Origin: Nocardia fluminea
Lineage (GTDB): Bacteria > Actinomycetota > Actinomycetes > Mycobacteriales > Mycobacteriaceae
NCBI RefSeq assembly: GCF_002846365.1
Contig: NZ_PJMW01000002.1
Coordinates: 2,418,001 to 2,482,000 of the forward strand
Length of the DNA: 64,000 nt
Direction: 5' to 3'
Below the pieces are notes generated by a model, which saw only the letters and a program-made list of their open reading frames with translations, had not been told where the DNA came from and did no database searches. A program made the translations under genes and the position numbers. Shown here one piece after another: positions 15,845 to 43,170 of this stretch; position 1 is the first letter of the stretch; the number at the start of each line of letters is the position of its first letter.

Positions 15845-15858
15845 TAGAACGTGTTTCA
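15845..15858 (-). promoter_or_regulatory. KstR-type operator upstream of kshB
   Basis: TAGAACGTGTTTCA fits the known KstR consensus TnnAACnnGTTnnA at every fixed position. It lies between the TetR gene stop (15862) and the kshB start (15813). KstR represses the cholesterol regulon of mycobacteria and rhodococci, including kshB. Confidence 0.75.
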
Positions 15859-15861
15859 GTT

Positions 15862-16500
15862 TCATGCTAGGCCGGGACGCGCCTGTAGGGCAAGCTGCGC
15901 CTCGAGTCCGGCGACCAGCACCTCCATCCCGAAGTCGTAGGAGTACTTGCCGCGCAGGTCGGACATGTACTTCGTGGCCCGGGCCACCGCCTCGGGCAGC
16001 AGCACGTCGGCTGGCGCGGAACGGTCGCGCGGGTTCACTCTGCTGCGCCCGAACAGGTAGGTGTGGATGGTCGCGTAGGCGGCCAGCACGTTGCGGTCGC
16101 TGAAGCCCGCGTCGAACAGGATCTCCATCACCGCGTCGATCAGGTCGAGCTGCTTGCCGAGCATCTGCTCGAGCAGGATGTCGCCCAGGCCGGGATGCGT
16201 GCGCAGTTTATCGTCTATCTGGTCGATGAGGTCGCGCAGGCGCTGCTGCCACGGGCCGGACTCGCGCGGCGGTTTACGTACTCCGACCAGCGCGGCGCTG
16301 GCGACCAGATCGAGTAGCTCGCGCTTGTCGGCCACGTAGTAGTAGGGCGCCATCGGTGACACCCCGAGCTCGCGCGAGAGCCGCCGCATCGAGAGCTTTT
16401 CGACCCCGTCCTCACGCACCACCTTCAGTGCCGCGTCGACGATCTCGGCCTCGGACAGCGTCGAATTCGCGCCACTGCCCGCCCCGCCATGGTTACGCAA
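15862..16500 (-). CDS. TetR-family transcriptional regulator
   Basis: A 212-residue TetR protein with the helix-turn-helix at about 17-62 (IVDAALKVVREDGVEKLSMR, then ELGVSPMAPYYYVADKREL). The MAPYYY recognition-helix pattern is seen in TetR proteins with an all-helical C-terminal ligand domain. The start appears to be TTG at 16500 with GAGGCAGAGG upstream. It is upstream of and collinear with kshB, and divergent from the mycofactocin gene mftA 184 bp away, so it might control either. It does not look like MftR, the usual mycofactocin TetR, and it is not KstR itself. The ligand is unknown. Confidence 0.8.
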   Translation of the reverse strand: MRNHGGAGSGANSTLSEAEIVDAALKVVREDGVEKLSMRRLSRELGVSPMAPYYYVADKRELLDLVASAALVGVRKPPRESGPWQQRLRDLIDQIDDKLRTHPGLGDILLEQMLGKQLDLIDAVMEILFDAGFSDRNVLAAYATIHTYLFGRSRVNPRDRSAPADVLLPEAVARATKYMSDLRGKYSYDFGMEVLVAGLEAQLALQARPGLA

Positions 16501-16684
16501 GCCTCTGCCTCACCTCTGCTGCCGCCGGGCCATCAGCCCTTTTCCCATCCCTGCCCCCGGAAGTCTAGAGGGGTCCGCGGCCGATGGTGGTGGGGTGTCC
16601 GCAGAGAGAGATTTTCCGATTCCGCCCTTTATGGCAGTCACTGACGTTAAGGTTCGGGTGACCGGCAACACAATGGAGGTAGTC

Positions 16685-16789
16685 ATGCCAGAGAACACCA
16701 CTCCCGCGACCGTCGAATCCGACGAGGACCTGGTCACCGAGACGCTGATCGAAGAGGTCAGCATCGACGGCATGTGCGGCGTGTACTGA
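16685..16789 (+). CDS. mftA: Mycofactocin precursor peptide
   Basis: A 34-residue acidic peptide (MPENTTPATVESDEDL at the start) ending in EEVSIDGMCGVY, the diagnostic mycofactocin precursor tail. The final Val-Tyr is decarboxylated and crosslinked by MftC, then excised and matured into the redox cofactor mycofactocin. GGAGGT lies 4 nt before the ATG at 16685; the longer in-frame extension to 16595 is not needed. The mftB-mftC fusion gene starts 2 bp after its stop, so the two are coupled. Genes this short are easily missed. Confidence 0.95.
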   Translation: MPENTTPATVESDEDLVTETLIEEVSIDGMCGVY

Positions 16790-16791
16790 CC

Positions 16792-18267
16792 ATGCTCGAT
16801 CTCGACACCCGTTGGACGCTGCACCCGCGGGTCTCGTTGCGCCCGGAGTCCTTCGGCGCGCTGCTGTACCACTTCGGGACCCGCAAGCTCTCCTTCCTCA
16901 AGAGCCGCGATCTCGTCGATGTGGTCCGGTCGCTGCCTGCGCACACGTCCGTGCGCGACGCACTGCGTGCCAAGGGCATCGACGCCTCCGACGCGCACGT
17001 CAAAGCGCTCGCGCAGCTGGCCGACACCGACATGATCGTGGCCTCGCCCGGCCCGGTCAGCCCCGCCCCGACGGCGCTCGCCCCCGGTGACGCGACCCAG
17101 GGCGGCAGGCTGATCGACCGTTTCGAGTCGGGCCTCGCCGCCCCGATCTGCCTCACCTGGGAACTCACCTACGCCTGCAATCTCTCGTGCGTGCACTGCC
17201 TGTCCTCGTCGGGTCGCCGCGACCCGAACGAACTGAGCACCGAACAGTGCAAGGCGCTGATCGACGAGTTCGAGCGCATGCAGATCTTCTACGTCAACAT
17301 CGGCGGCGGTGAACCGACCGTGCGCCCGGACTTCTGGGAACTCGTCGACTACGCCACCGCGCACAACGTGGGGGTCAAGTTCTCCACCAACGGCGTTCGC
17401 ATCAACGAAGAGGTCGCCGCGCGTTTGGCCGCCAGCGACTACGTCGACGTGCAGATCTCCCTCGACGGCGCCGATGCCGCGGTCAACGATGCCGTGCGTG
17501 GTCCCGGTTCCTACGACACCGCGATCAAGGCACTGTCGAACCTCGCCGCGGCGGGTTTCAAGGACGCGAAGCTCTCGGTCGTGGCCACCCGCCACAACAT
17601 CTCCCAGCTCGACGAGTTCAAGGCCATCGCCGACAAGTACGGCGCCACCTTGCGACTCACCCGCCTTCGGCCCTCGGGTCGCGGCGCGGACGTCTGGGAC
17701 GAACTGCACCCGCTGCCCGAACAGCAGCGCGAGCTCTACGACTGGCTCGTCCGCAACGGCGAGGGCGTGCTCACCGGTGACTCGTTCTTCCACCTGTCCG
17801 CATTCGGCTCGGCCCTACCGGGTTTGAACATGTGCGGTGCGGGCCGGGTGGTCTGTCTGGTCGATCCGGTCGGCGACGTCTACGCCTGCCCGTTCGCCAT
17901 CCATGACCGCTTCAAGGCCGGAAACATCGTCGCCGACGGGGGTTTCGAGGCGGTCTGGACCGACTCGTCGCTCTTCGCCGAGCTGCGCGAGCCGGTCGAC
18001 GGTGGCGCGTGCACCAAGTGCTCGCACTACGACTCCTGCCGCGGTGGTTGCATGGCCGCGAAGTTCTTCACCGGTCTGCCCGCCAACGGGCCGGACCCGG
18101 AGTGCGTGCAGGGCTACGGCGAAGCGGCACTGTCGGCACCGGGACGCACCATTCCGCGCCCCGCCGTCGACCACTCGCGCCCGGTTCGCAGCCGTGGCCG
18201 GGTGTCATTGCCGCTGACGGTGAAGCGCCCACCTGCCAAGGCGTGCAACGAGAGTCCGCTCGGCTGA
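16792..18267 (+). CDS. mftC: Fused mycofactocin chaperone MftB and radical SAM maturase MftC
   Basis: A 491-residue protein. Residues 1-90 (LDTRWTLHPRVSLRPESFGA, LYHFGTRKLSFLKSRDLVDV) are the MftB peptide-recognition domain. Residues from about 120 are MftC: radical SAM cluster motif CNLSCVHC with Cys129, Cys133 and Cys136, GGGEPTVRPDF, and a C-terminal SPASM region with many cysteines (MCGAGRVVC, VYACPFAIHD, CTKCSHYDSCRGGC, PDPEC). In Mycobacterium, MftB and MftC are separate proteins that work together on MftA; here they are one chain with a short Pro/Ala linker (about 92-110). MftC oxidatively decarboxylates the C-terminal Tyr of MftA and forms a lactam with the neighbouring Val. ATG at 16792 relies on coupling to mftA. 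The gene is followed by a large inverted repeat rather than mftD. Confidence 0.92.
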   Translation: MLDLDTRWTLHPRVSLRPESFGALLYHFGTRKLSFLKSRDLVDVVRSLPAHTSVRDALRAKGIDASDAHVKALAQLADTDMIVASPGPVSPAPTALAPGDATQGGRLIDRFESGLAAPICLTWELTYACNLSCVHCLSSSGRRDPNELSTEQCKALIDEFERMQIFYVNIGGGEPTVRPDFWELVDYATAHNVGVKFSTNGVRINEEVAARLAASDYVDVQISLDGADAAVNDAVRGPGSYDTAIKALSNLAAAGFKDAKLSVVATRHNISQLDEFKAIADKYGATLRLTRLRPSGRGADVWDELHPLPEQQRELYDWLVRNGEGVLTGDSFFHLSAFGSALPGLNMCGAGRVVCLVDPVGDVYACPFAIHDRFKAGNIVADGGFEAVWTDSSLFAELREPVDGGACTKCSHYDSCRGGCMAAKFFTGLPANGPDPECVQGYGEAALSAPGRTIPRPAVDHSRPVRSRGRVSLPLTVKRPPAKACNESPLG

Positions 18268-18272
18268 GGCGA

Positions 18273-18326
18273 GACCGGTTGCCGGAAGTGCGCTGCCGAT
18301 CTTGTTGACGCGTCCGGCAACCGGTC
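18273..18326. repeat. Perfect 14-bp inverted repeat between mftBC and mftF
   Basis: GACCGGTTGCCGGA (18273-18286) and TCCGGCAACCGGTC (18313-18326) are exact reverse complements around 26 nt. It starts 6 bp after the mftBC stop. It may terminate the mftA-mftBC transcript; it also marks the position where mftD and mftE would be expected. Confidence 0.65.
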
Positions 18327-18372
18327 ACAGCGGCATTTCGGGCAGACTTTCCTCCTTTTTTGTGGGGTGATG

Positions 18373-19806
18373 ATGTCTGAGAGCTCAACTGCGCATAGCA
18401 TGCGAGGAATGCGCCATGATCGTCTGCCCGACGGCTTCGGGGTACGGATCGATCCACGGGTACGCGCATTTTCCGGGGGTCGGATCCTGATCGGAGGATC
18501 GCCCGCACGGATGCTGCGCTTGGCCCCGGAGGCCGCCGAGTTGATCGGCGACGGATACCTGGAGGTGACCGACACCAAGTCCGCGATCGTCGCCCGCCGG
18601 CTGCTCGATTCCGGCGTGGCCAACCCGCGCCCGCGGCTCGAACCGTCCCTCGACGACGTCACCGTCGTCATTCCGCTGTACAACAACGCCGACGGGCTGC
18701 TACGGCTGCTGGCCGTACTGCGCGGGCACAATGTGATCGTCGTCGACGACGGCTCCGACGAGCCGGTCCGCATACCGCCGCGACCGGGCCGCGGTCAGGT
18801 GACGGTGCTGCGGCACGAGAGCCCGCTCGGCCCCGCGGCCGCCCGCAATGCCGGATTGCGGGCGGCGACAACGGGCTTCGTCGCGTTCCTCGACTCCGAT
18901 GTGGTGCCGCGCAGTGGGTGGCTGGAGGTCATGCTCGGGCATTTCAGCGATCCGCAGGTCGCGCTGGTCGCGCCGCGCATCGTGGCCCTCGACTCCGAAT
19001 CCAACGCGCTCGCCCGCTACGAACACACCCGCTCCTCACTCGACCTCGGCCGCCGCGAATCGGCGGTGCACGCGCGCGGCATCGTGTCGTATGTGCCGAG
19101 CGCGGCGCTGCTGGCCAGGCGCGCGGCGCTGCTCGGTGAGGGCGGTTTCGACGAATCGATGCAGGTGGCCGAGGATGTCGATCTGTGCTGGCGACTCGAA
19201 CGCGCGGGCTGGCGGTTGCGCTACGAGCCCGCCGCGCACGTCGCCCACGATCACCGGGTCGCCTTCCGTGCCTGGTTCGGGCGGAAGTTGTTCTACGGCA
19301 CCGGCGCCGCACCGCTCGGAAAACGGCACTCGGGTCTGGTCTCGCCGCTGTCGGTGCCGACCTGGACCGTGCTGGCCAGTCTGCTGTTCGCGACACTGTC
19401 GAAATGGGGTCTGCTCGGCGGTCTCGTCACCCTCGCCACGGCACTGGTTCGCCTGCGCCGGGTCTTCACCGAGCTGGACAACCCGACCCGGATCGCGGCG
19501 GTCTATCTCGCGCGCGGCTACTTCGCCGGGATGTGGCGACTGGCTTCGGCGATGTGCCGGGACTATTGGCCGGTGACGTTACTGGCGGTGATCGCGTCGA
19601 GCCGGATCCGCAAGATCGCTATCACGATGGCGCTCGCCGACGGTCTCGCCGACTGGTTCACCCATCGCGACTCGGGCGGGCTGGACCCCGTGCGCTACGT
19701 GGCTTACAAGCGTCTCGACGACGTGGCCTACGGCACCGGCCTGTGGCTCGGCGTCATCCGGGCGCGCAGTTTCGAAGCGCTCAAGCCGAGCGTGCCGCCC
19801 CGCTGA
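18373..19806 (+). CDS. mftF: Mycofactocin glycosyltransferase
   Basis: A family-2 glycosyltransferase of about 477 residues. The N-terminus ([37 protein letters not shown]) matches MftF, followed by the catalytic domain [23 protein letters not shown] near residue 125 and FLDSDVVP near 174, and ED near [18 protein letters not shown]. The C-terminal half contains membrane-associated segments ([20 protein letters not shown] and [13 protein letters not shown]). MftF adds a chain of glucose units to premycofactocin. The start is uncertain: GTG/ATG/ATG codons at 18367, 18370 and 18373 or ATGs about a dozen codons later are all possible because no strong ribosome binding site is seen. It probably has its own promoter after the inverted repeat at 18273-18326. 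Confidence 0.9.
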   Translation: MSESSTAHSMRGMRHDRLPDGFGVRIDPRVRAFSGGRILIGGSPARMLRLAPEAAELIGDGYLEVTDTKSAIVARRLLDSGVANPRPRLEPSLDDVTVVIPLYNNADGLLRLLAVLRGHNVIVVDDGSDEPVRIPPRPGRGQVTVLRHESPLGPAAARNAGLRAATTGFVAFLDSDVVPRSGWLEVMLGHFSDPQVALVAPRIVALDSESNALARYEHTRSSLDLGRRESAVHARGIVSYVPSAALLARRAALLGEGGFDESMQVAEDVDLCWRLERAGWRLRYEPAAHVAHDHRVAFRAWFGRKLFYGTGAAPLGKRHSGLVSPLSVPTWTVLASLLFATLSKWGLLGGLVTLATALVRLRRVFTELDNPTRIAAVYLARGYFAGMWRLASAMCRDYWPVTLLAVIASSRIRKIAITMALADGLADWFTHRDSGGLDPVRYVAYKRLDDVAYGTGLWLGVIRARSFEALKPSVPPR

Positions 19807-19816
19807 ATACGACTGC

Positions 19817-21202
19817 GTGACGAGCACTCTCATCGTCGGAGCGGGGTCGGCGGGCTGCGTGCTCGCCGCCCGGCTCAGTGCCGATCCAGCACGTTCGGTG
19901 CGAGTCCTCGAAGCCGGACCGGCGTTCGGGACGATGGCGGAACTGCCTTTCGAACTGCTCGACCCGGGCCGGCTGCCGGTCGGTCCCGAGTCCGCGCTGG
20001 TGTGGCGGTACGCGGGGAACCTGGTGCGGGGCAAGCTGATCGGTGGCTCCGGTGCGATCAACGGCAGCTACTTCATCCGTCCGCCCGCCGCCGACTTCGC
20101 CGCCTGGAGTGCGGTTGCCGGTCCACGCTGGTCGTTCGACTCGGTCCTTCCCGTCTTCTGTGACCTCGAGGACGACCAGGACTTCGGCGAGGCGCCCGGC
20201 CACGGCATCGGCGGCCCGATCCCGATTTCGCGAACCCGCCACTTCACCGAATTCAGCGCCGATTTCGCGCAGCGTTGCGAGGTCACGGGGTTCACCGAGA
20301 TTCCCGATCTCAACACCCCGGCCACGGACGGTTTCGGCCGAGTGCCGTTGACGGTCTCGAACGGCCGCAGATCTGGGCCCGCTGTCACTCATCTCTATCC
20401 AGCGATGGAGCGACCGAACCTGACTGTCACCGGCGACACCATGGTGACCCGGCTGCTGCTGCGCGGTACCAGGGTGATCGGGGTGGAGTGGGTGCGCGGT
20501 CGCGAGCGTGGGCGAACCTGTGCTGATCAGACGGTGTTGTGCGCGGGTGCGGTGGAGTCGGCCGCACTGCTGATCAGGTCCGGGATCGGTCCGGAACCGC
20601 TGTTGCGCTCACTCGGTGTGCCGATCGTGCGGCCCGCTCCGGTCGGCGCGTGGTGCACCGACCACCCCGAGATCGGTGTCGAATTCCCCGGCGGCGAGCC
20701 CGGCGAGCCCGCGGTCCCGCTCGAATACGTCCTCCACGTCGACGACCTCGAAGTGCGTCCGTACACCCAGATGTTCACGCCGGGTCTGCGCCGGGTGGGG
20801 GTCGCTCTGATGCATCCCGAGTCGACCGGTGAACTGACCCTCGTCTCGACTGATCCCACCGTTGCGGCCCACGTGGACCAGCGCTATCTCCACGGCGGAC
20901 GAGACCGCGCCCGCCTGCGTGCGGGAGTAGCGCTCACCGCGGAGCTGATCGGCCGGCGAATCGGCCCCGTCGACGACACCTGGCTGCATGCCAACCTGGG
21001 GACATCGCAACATCTTTCCGGTACCTGCCGGATGGGCCATGCGCATGACGAGCGCGCGGTGGTCGACGAACAGGGTCGCGTCCATGGCATCGAGGCACTG
21101 ACCGTCGCCGATCTGTCGGTCGTCCCGGTCCCGCTGCGGCGCGGTCCACAGGCCACCACAGTGATGCTCGCCGCGTCCATAGCGGACCACATGGTCGTGT
21201 GA
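19817..21202 (+). CDS. mftG: Mycofactocin-associated GMC oxidoreductase
   Basis: A 461-residue GMC-family flavoprotein: N-terminal FAD fold TLIVGAGSAGCVLAARLSAD, GKLIGGSGAINGSYFIRPP, and C-terminal LSGTCRMGHAHDERAVVDEQ and GRVHGIEALTVADLSVVP. In mycofactocin loci this protein is MftG, which links the reduced cofactor mycofactocinol to electron transfer and so supports alcohol oxidation. GTG at 19817 lies 10 bp after the mftF stop, indicating one transcript. The family identity is clear; the MftG role rests on position next to mftF. Confidence 0.88.
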   Translation: MTSTLIVGAGSAGCVLAARLSADPARSVRVLEAGPAFGTMAELPFELLDPGRLPVGPESALVWRYAGNLVRGKLIGGSGAINGSYFIRPPAADFAAWSAVAGPRWSFDSVLPVFCDLEDDQDFGEAPGHGIGGPIPISRTRHFTEFSADFAQRCEVTGFTEIPDLNTPATDGFGRVPLTVSNGRRSGPAVTHLYPAMERPNLTVTGDTMVTRLLLRGTRVIGVEWVRGRERGRTCADQTVLCAGAVESAALLIRSGIGPEPLLRSLGVPIVRPAPVGAWCTDHPEIGVEFPGGEPGEPAVPLEYVLHVDDLEVRPYTQMFTPGLRRVGVALMHPESTGELTLVSTDPTVAAHVDQRYLHGGRDRARLRAGVALTAELIGRRIGPVDDTWLHANLGTSQHLSGTCRMGHAHDERAVVDEQGRVHGIEALTVADLSVVPVPLRRGPQATTVMLAASIADHMVV

Positions 21203-21307
21203 CGAAGTGACGATTGATACCACGATGTGACCTGCGGGACAAACCCCGACTTCTGGAGGTTGGCCTGATATCTGCCCGGTACAGTTTGTAGCGGGAAAGA
21301 AAGGCAA

Positions 21308-22672
21308 ATGGTCAGCAATCTTGCAGGTGGGAGGCCCCCACGGCAGGCATCGGAGTCGGGCGCACAGCTCGGAGCTCTGGAAGCCTATGCCGCACAGGCC
21401 CATGGATTTCTCAGTGCCGGTGGTGAACAGCTTACCCAGCTGGCCGGTCTTCTACGTCCGCTCGTTCTCGAATCATGGCTGCGCAGTGTGCGCGGCGGTG
21501 TGGACCCGACGGACGTCATCGACGGTCGCGGGCTGCGCGGCGCCGATCTGGAGCGTTATCGCGACGCCCACCCTATCGCCGCGCTCATGCCGCTGATCGA
21601 CAAACTGCTGGTCCAGGACGCGTCGCAGGCCGGATTGATCGTGACCGTCGCCGACCAGTTCGGTCGGGTGCTGTCGGTGCACGGTCATCCGGAGCAGGTC
21701 GCCGCCGCCGCCGAGATCGGCGTGCGCGAGGGCGACGATCTCAGCGAGCGCCGGATCGGCACCAATGCTGTCGGCCTCGTCGTGCGCACCGGCCGCGCCA
21801 CCTGGATCCACGGACCCGAGCATTTCCTCCATCGCATGCATCAGATCACCGGCGCCGCGGCCCCCGTGCACGAGCCGGACGGTCGCCTGATCGGCGTTCT
21901 GATGATTGCCGGCGGGATGCGGGTGGCCAAGCCCGAGATCCTCGCCTTGGTCAAAGCCGCCGCGACCGCGGCCGAGATGGATCTGGTGCTGCGGGCCATG
22001 CGCGCGAGCCACGGCATCAAGGCGCCGGCTCCGGCGAACCGCGACGACCCCGGACAGGCCAGACTCGGCCTCGATGTACTGGGTCTCGGTCAACCGCAGC
22101 TGAGCATCGCGGGGGAGCGGGTGTCGCTGTCGCAACGTCATGCCGAGATCCTGCTCCTGCTCACCGAACATCCCGAAGGGCTCGGCGCCGATCATCTGGC
22201 GTTGCTGCTCGACGACACGGATCTGGACAACGGCACGATCCGCGCGGCGATGTCGCGACTGCGGTCGGTGATCGGCGCCTCGGTGGTCGGTTCGCGCCCA
22301 TACCGTCTGCGCGTGCATGTCGCAACCGATGTGGAGGAGCTGCGGGCCGCGCTCGACTCCGGTGATACCGCATCCGCATTGAACTTGTACGCGGGTCCGG
22401 TGCTGCCACGCTCCTCGGCGCCCGGCATCTGCGATATCCGTGACGAGCTGCGGGTGAGATTGCGGACCGCCGTCCTCGCCGCTCCCGATGCCGCCGTGCT
22501 GCGCCGATGGACGTCGTGTCCGGAAGGCCGCGACGATGCCGCGGCGTGGGCCGCCTATCGGTCGACCGTCGATCGTGATTCGCCGCTGTATGCGCAGATA
22601 GAAGCCAAGATCCGGGTACTGGACCGGCGCATCGGCGCCGATGCAACGCAGATGCAACGTTTCGGCTCTTAG
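21308..22672 (+). CDS. GAF-domain sensor with C-terminal winged helix (AcoR-like input)
   Basis: A 454-residue regulator. Residues about 50-230 resemble the input part of AcoR-type regulators (LVLESWLRSVRGGVDPTDVI, LIVTVADQFGRVLSVHGHPE, RIGTNAVGLVVRTGRATWIH, EHFLHRMHQITGAAAPVHEP), a GAF domain that senses small molecules. The C-terminal half has an OmpR-like winged helix (VSLSQRHAEILLLLTEHPEG, RAAMSRLRSVIGASVVGSRP) followed by a helical region. Such proteins often control alcohol or aldehyde dehydrogenase genes, which fits its position after mftG, but regulation of the downstream NRPS is equally possible. AAAGG precedes the ATG. A hairpin at 22693-22730 follows. Confidence 0.78.
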   Translation: MVSNLAGGRPPRQASESGAQLGALEAYAAQAHGFLSAGGEQLTQLAGLLRPLVLESWLRSVRGGVDPTDVIDGRGLRGADLERYRDAHPIAALMPLIDKLLVQDASQAGLIVTVADQFGRVLSVHGHPEQVAAAAEIGVREGDDLSERRIGTNAVGLVVRTGRATWIHGPEHFLHRMHQITGAAAPVHEPDGRLIGVLMIAGGMRVAKPEILALVKAAATAAEMDLVLRAMRASHGIKAPAPANRDDPGQARLGLDVLGLGQPQLSIAGERVSLSQRHAEILLLLTEHPEGLGADHLALLLDDTDLDNGTIRAAMSRLRSVIGASVVGSRPYRLRVHVATDVEELRAALDSGDTASALNLYAGPVLPRSSAPGICDIRDELRVRLRTAVLAAPDAAVLRRWTSCPEGRDDAAAWAAYRSTVDRDSPLYAQIEAKIRVLDRRIGADATQMQRFGS

Positions 22673-22692
22673 TGTCCCGGTCTGAAGGTGTG

Positions 22693-22730
22693 GTGGCTCA
22701 CATATGGGTGGCCTATGTGTTGGAGCCCAC
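22693..22730 (+). terminator. Hairpin after the GAF regulator gene
   Basis: GTGGCTC...CACATA on the left pairs with TATGTG...GAGCC on the right (arms within 22693-22704 and 22714-22730) with one or two mismatches. It starts 21 bp after the stop codon of the gene ending at 22672. Confidence 0.5.
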
Positions 22731-22837
22731 ACTCATGCCCAGGTCGTGGGTACCCGCCGGTACAGACTGGACGGCCGAGTCATTTTTTTAGCGGAAAAAG
22801 TTTCTTTTTATTAACTGAGGGCCTACTGTCGGCACTG

Positions 22838-22855
22838 CATGGACAGGCGTCCATG
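22838..22855. promoter_or_regulatory. Operator-like inverted repeat upstream of the NRPS
   Basis: CATGGAC (22838-22844) and GTCCATG (22849-22855) are perfect inverted repeats with a 4-nt spacer. They lie about 25 bp downstream of the AT-rich promoter-like segment and 240 bp upstream of the NRPS start, a position where a bound repressor would block initiation. Confidence 0.55.
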
Positions 22856-23095
22856 TGATGTAACTGACACAGCCGTTGGAGGAACGATCAACAGCTAGGC
22901 ACCCGCGACGGACGCATCGTCCGTTGCCTCGACGGCCCTCGGTCGTCGATCTCGTCCACATGATCTGTCGGGGATCTTGCGCGAGTGAGGCGTCACGCCC
23001 ACCGCGTTCACATCGAATCTTCCGCTGCGCGAGGTGTATTCGTGCTGCCCGAAAACATTCGATCTGCTGTTCTTTCGCGATACGAGGAGGCTCTG

Positions 23096-41046
<17,951 letters not shown>

Positions 41047-41047
<1 letters not shown>

Positions 41048-43170
41048 TGTCGCACACGGATTCGGTCACGACCGCCGCCACCCTCGCCGCGCTCCTGCGC
41101 GACCTGGACGGCGATCGGCCACGTGACCCGGCGACCCTGCTCGCCGCCTTCTCCACCTACGCCGAGCGCGAACCCGACATCCTCGCGGTGCGCGACGGCG
41201 ACATCACGCTCACCTACGGCGAACTCGCCGAGCGTGTCGATGCGCTGGCCGCGGCTCTCCTCGAGCACGGTGTCGGCCCTGAAACCACTGTCGCGGTGTC
41301 GCTTCCGCGTTCGGCCGAACTGGTGGTCGCCGTGCACGCGGTACTCGCCGCAGGCGGTGCGTTCGTGCTGCTCGACCCCGCCGGGTCCGGTGATCTGCAA
41401 CAGCGCACCGCCGCGCTGGCCGCACCAGCCCTGATCCTCACCAGCGACGGGACACCGCACCCCGCCGGGTTCCCGGTTTTGCGCACCGATGCCACGGTCG
41501 ATGTCACCCCCGATGAGCTACCGGGGCCGAGCGCGGACAACCCCGCCTACCTGGTCGTCGATGTGGTCGCCTCGACGGCGGTCGTCGTCGGGCATCGCGC
41601 GGCACAGGCGAATTCGAGCTGGCGCCAGCGCCTCTGCGGGATCGGCGCGGGCGACTCGGTGCTCTGGCACGCACCGCTGGCCGGGCAGGCCGCGATCGGT
41701 GAGATGCTGCTCGCTCTGCAGACGGGCGCGACGCTGGTGGTCTCGCCATCGGAGGTGCTAGCCGAAGCGATCGCCGAAACACAGGTCACCGCAGCGTGTT
41801 TCGACCACGCGGAGCTCGCCGAACTGGCGGCGCTGCCCGATGCGGAGCAGCGCCTGGACTCACTGCGCGTGGTGCTCGGCTCGGGCGGGCCACTTCTCGC
41901 GCAAACCGCCGCGGCTCTGCGCGCGGTGAGCGGCGCGACGCTGTGGCACGTCTACGGCAGGCCCGAGACCGCGGGCGAGTTCGTCGCGCACGAGGTGACC
42001 GGGGCTGACCTGGAGGTGGTCCCGTTCGGATGCGCCGCCGACGATGTCGAATTGCTGATCCTCGACGAGCACCTGTGCCCGGTCGCCGACGGCGAAATCG
42101 GCGAACTCTACGTCTCCGGTGTGCAATTGGCGCGCGGGTACGTCGGCAGGCAGGCCACCGCGGCGACCTTCCTCGCCAATCCCATCGGCCCGGTGGACGA
42201 CCGCATGTTCGCCACCGGCGACCTGGTGCGCCGCAGGCCGCCGGGCGATGCCTGGACCGCCGAGATCGAATTCGTCGGCCGCATCGATGACGGGCCCTTC
42301 ACCCGCTCGACCGGGCTCGCCGACGAACTGCTGCTCGACGAGTTCGAAGCACAGGCCGCCGCGACCCCTTTCGACCCGGCCGTCGTCCACGCGCCGACCG
42401 ACGGCCCGGCCTCGATCATCACCTACGGTGACCTCGACCGGCGCACCAATCAGCTGGCCCGGCATCTGAGCGCGCTCGGCATCGGCCCGGAATCGGCTGT
42501 GCTCGTGGATGTCCCACGCTCGATCGAGTTCGTGGTCGCCACCTACGCGGTCCTCAAAGCCGGGGGGACGGTGGTGCCGATCGACACCGGAAACCCCCGG
42601 CTGCCACCGATCGTCAACCCCGCCCTCGCCCTGACCGTCGCCGCCCGCGAGCACCTCGGCACCTACGACATCCCGACGGTGACGATCGACCGGGCGTCGC
42701 TGTCGACCTACTCCAGCGAACCCATCGCCCGTGGCGAACATCGTGTCCCGATCCTGCCGCAGCACCCCGCCTTCGTGCTGTTTCCCCCCGGCACGACACA
42801 CAGCGTCACCATCAGCCATGCCGCCGCCGTGCACCGCGTCACCGCCATGCAGGCCCGCCACCACCTCAGCACGCGCGATGTCTATCTGCACCAATCCCAC
42901 ACCGGCGACGCCACCGCCTGGCACGGCTACCTGCTCCCACTACGCGTGGGCGCGACCGTGGTCCTCACCGAACCGCCCGATCCCACCCGGTTAGCCGCCC
43001 TCATCGCCGCCTACGGCATCACCACCACCGACTTCACCCCGCACTTCCCACCCGGCACCAACCACCGCGACCGTCTGTTCCGCACCGGCGAGCTCGCTCA
43101 CCACGAAATCGAAGGCACCCCGGCAGCATTGGCCCACCTCGCCACCCTCCTCGGAAAGGCCACCCCATGA
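41047..43170 (+). CDS. Tandem adenylation-like domains lacking catalytic motifs
   Basis: A 707-residue protein made of two adenylation-domain relatives. The first (about 25-420) keeps the family start (ITLTYGELAERVDALAAALL), LWHVYGRPETAGEFV, GELYVSGVQLARGYVGRQ and MFATGDLV. Where the ATP-binding TSGSTGxPKG loop should be (about 168-185) it reads LVVDVVASTAVVVGH. The second (about 430-707) has ITYGDLDRRTNQLARHLSAL but VLFPPGTTHSVTISH at the same loop, then jumps from TDFTPHFPPG to RLFRTGELAHHEIE, so most of the C-terminal part is missing. Neither has the catalytic lysine region NGKxDR, and no carrier or condensation domain is present. The frame is open with normal GC3-rich codons over 2.1 kb, so it is maintained as a protein. 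ATG overlaps the NRPS stop (TGATG). It may be a structural or docking partner of the terminal C domain; it is unlikely to activate an amino acid. Confidence 0.85.

Larger units (their letters stand above)
22673..23095 (+). promoter_or_regulatory. Regulatory region of the NRPS operon
   Basis: This gap has three parts: a terminator-like hairpin for the preceding regulator gene (22693-22730), an AT-rich segment at 22780-22815 (with a TATTAA hexamer near 22809) that is the most promoter-like sequence, and an inverted repeat at 22838-22855. The NRPS frame is open upstream to 22985, so the true start could be earlier. I chose GTG at 23096 because GAGGAGG lies 5 nt upstream. No DmdR/IdeR iron box was recognised. 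Confidence 0.5.

Noticed and set aside
15862..16500. This TetR gene as mftR or kstR
   Set aside because: Its sequence has the MAPYYY recognition pattern and lacks the features I associate with MftR or KstR; only its position links it to either gene set.
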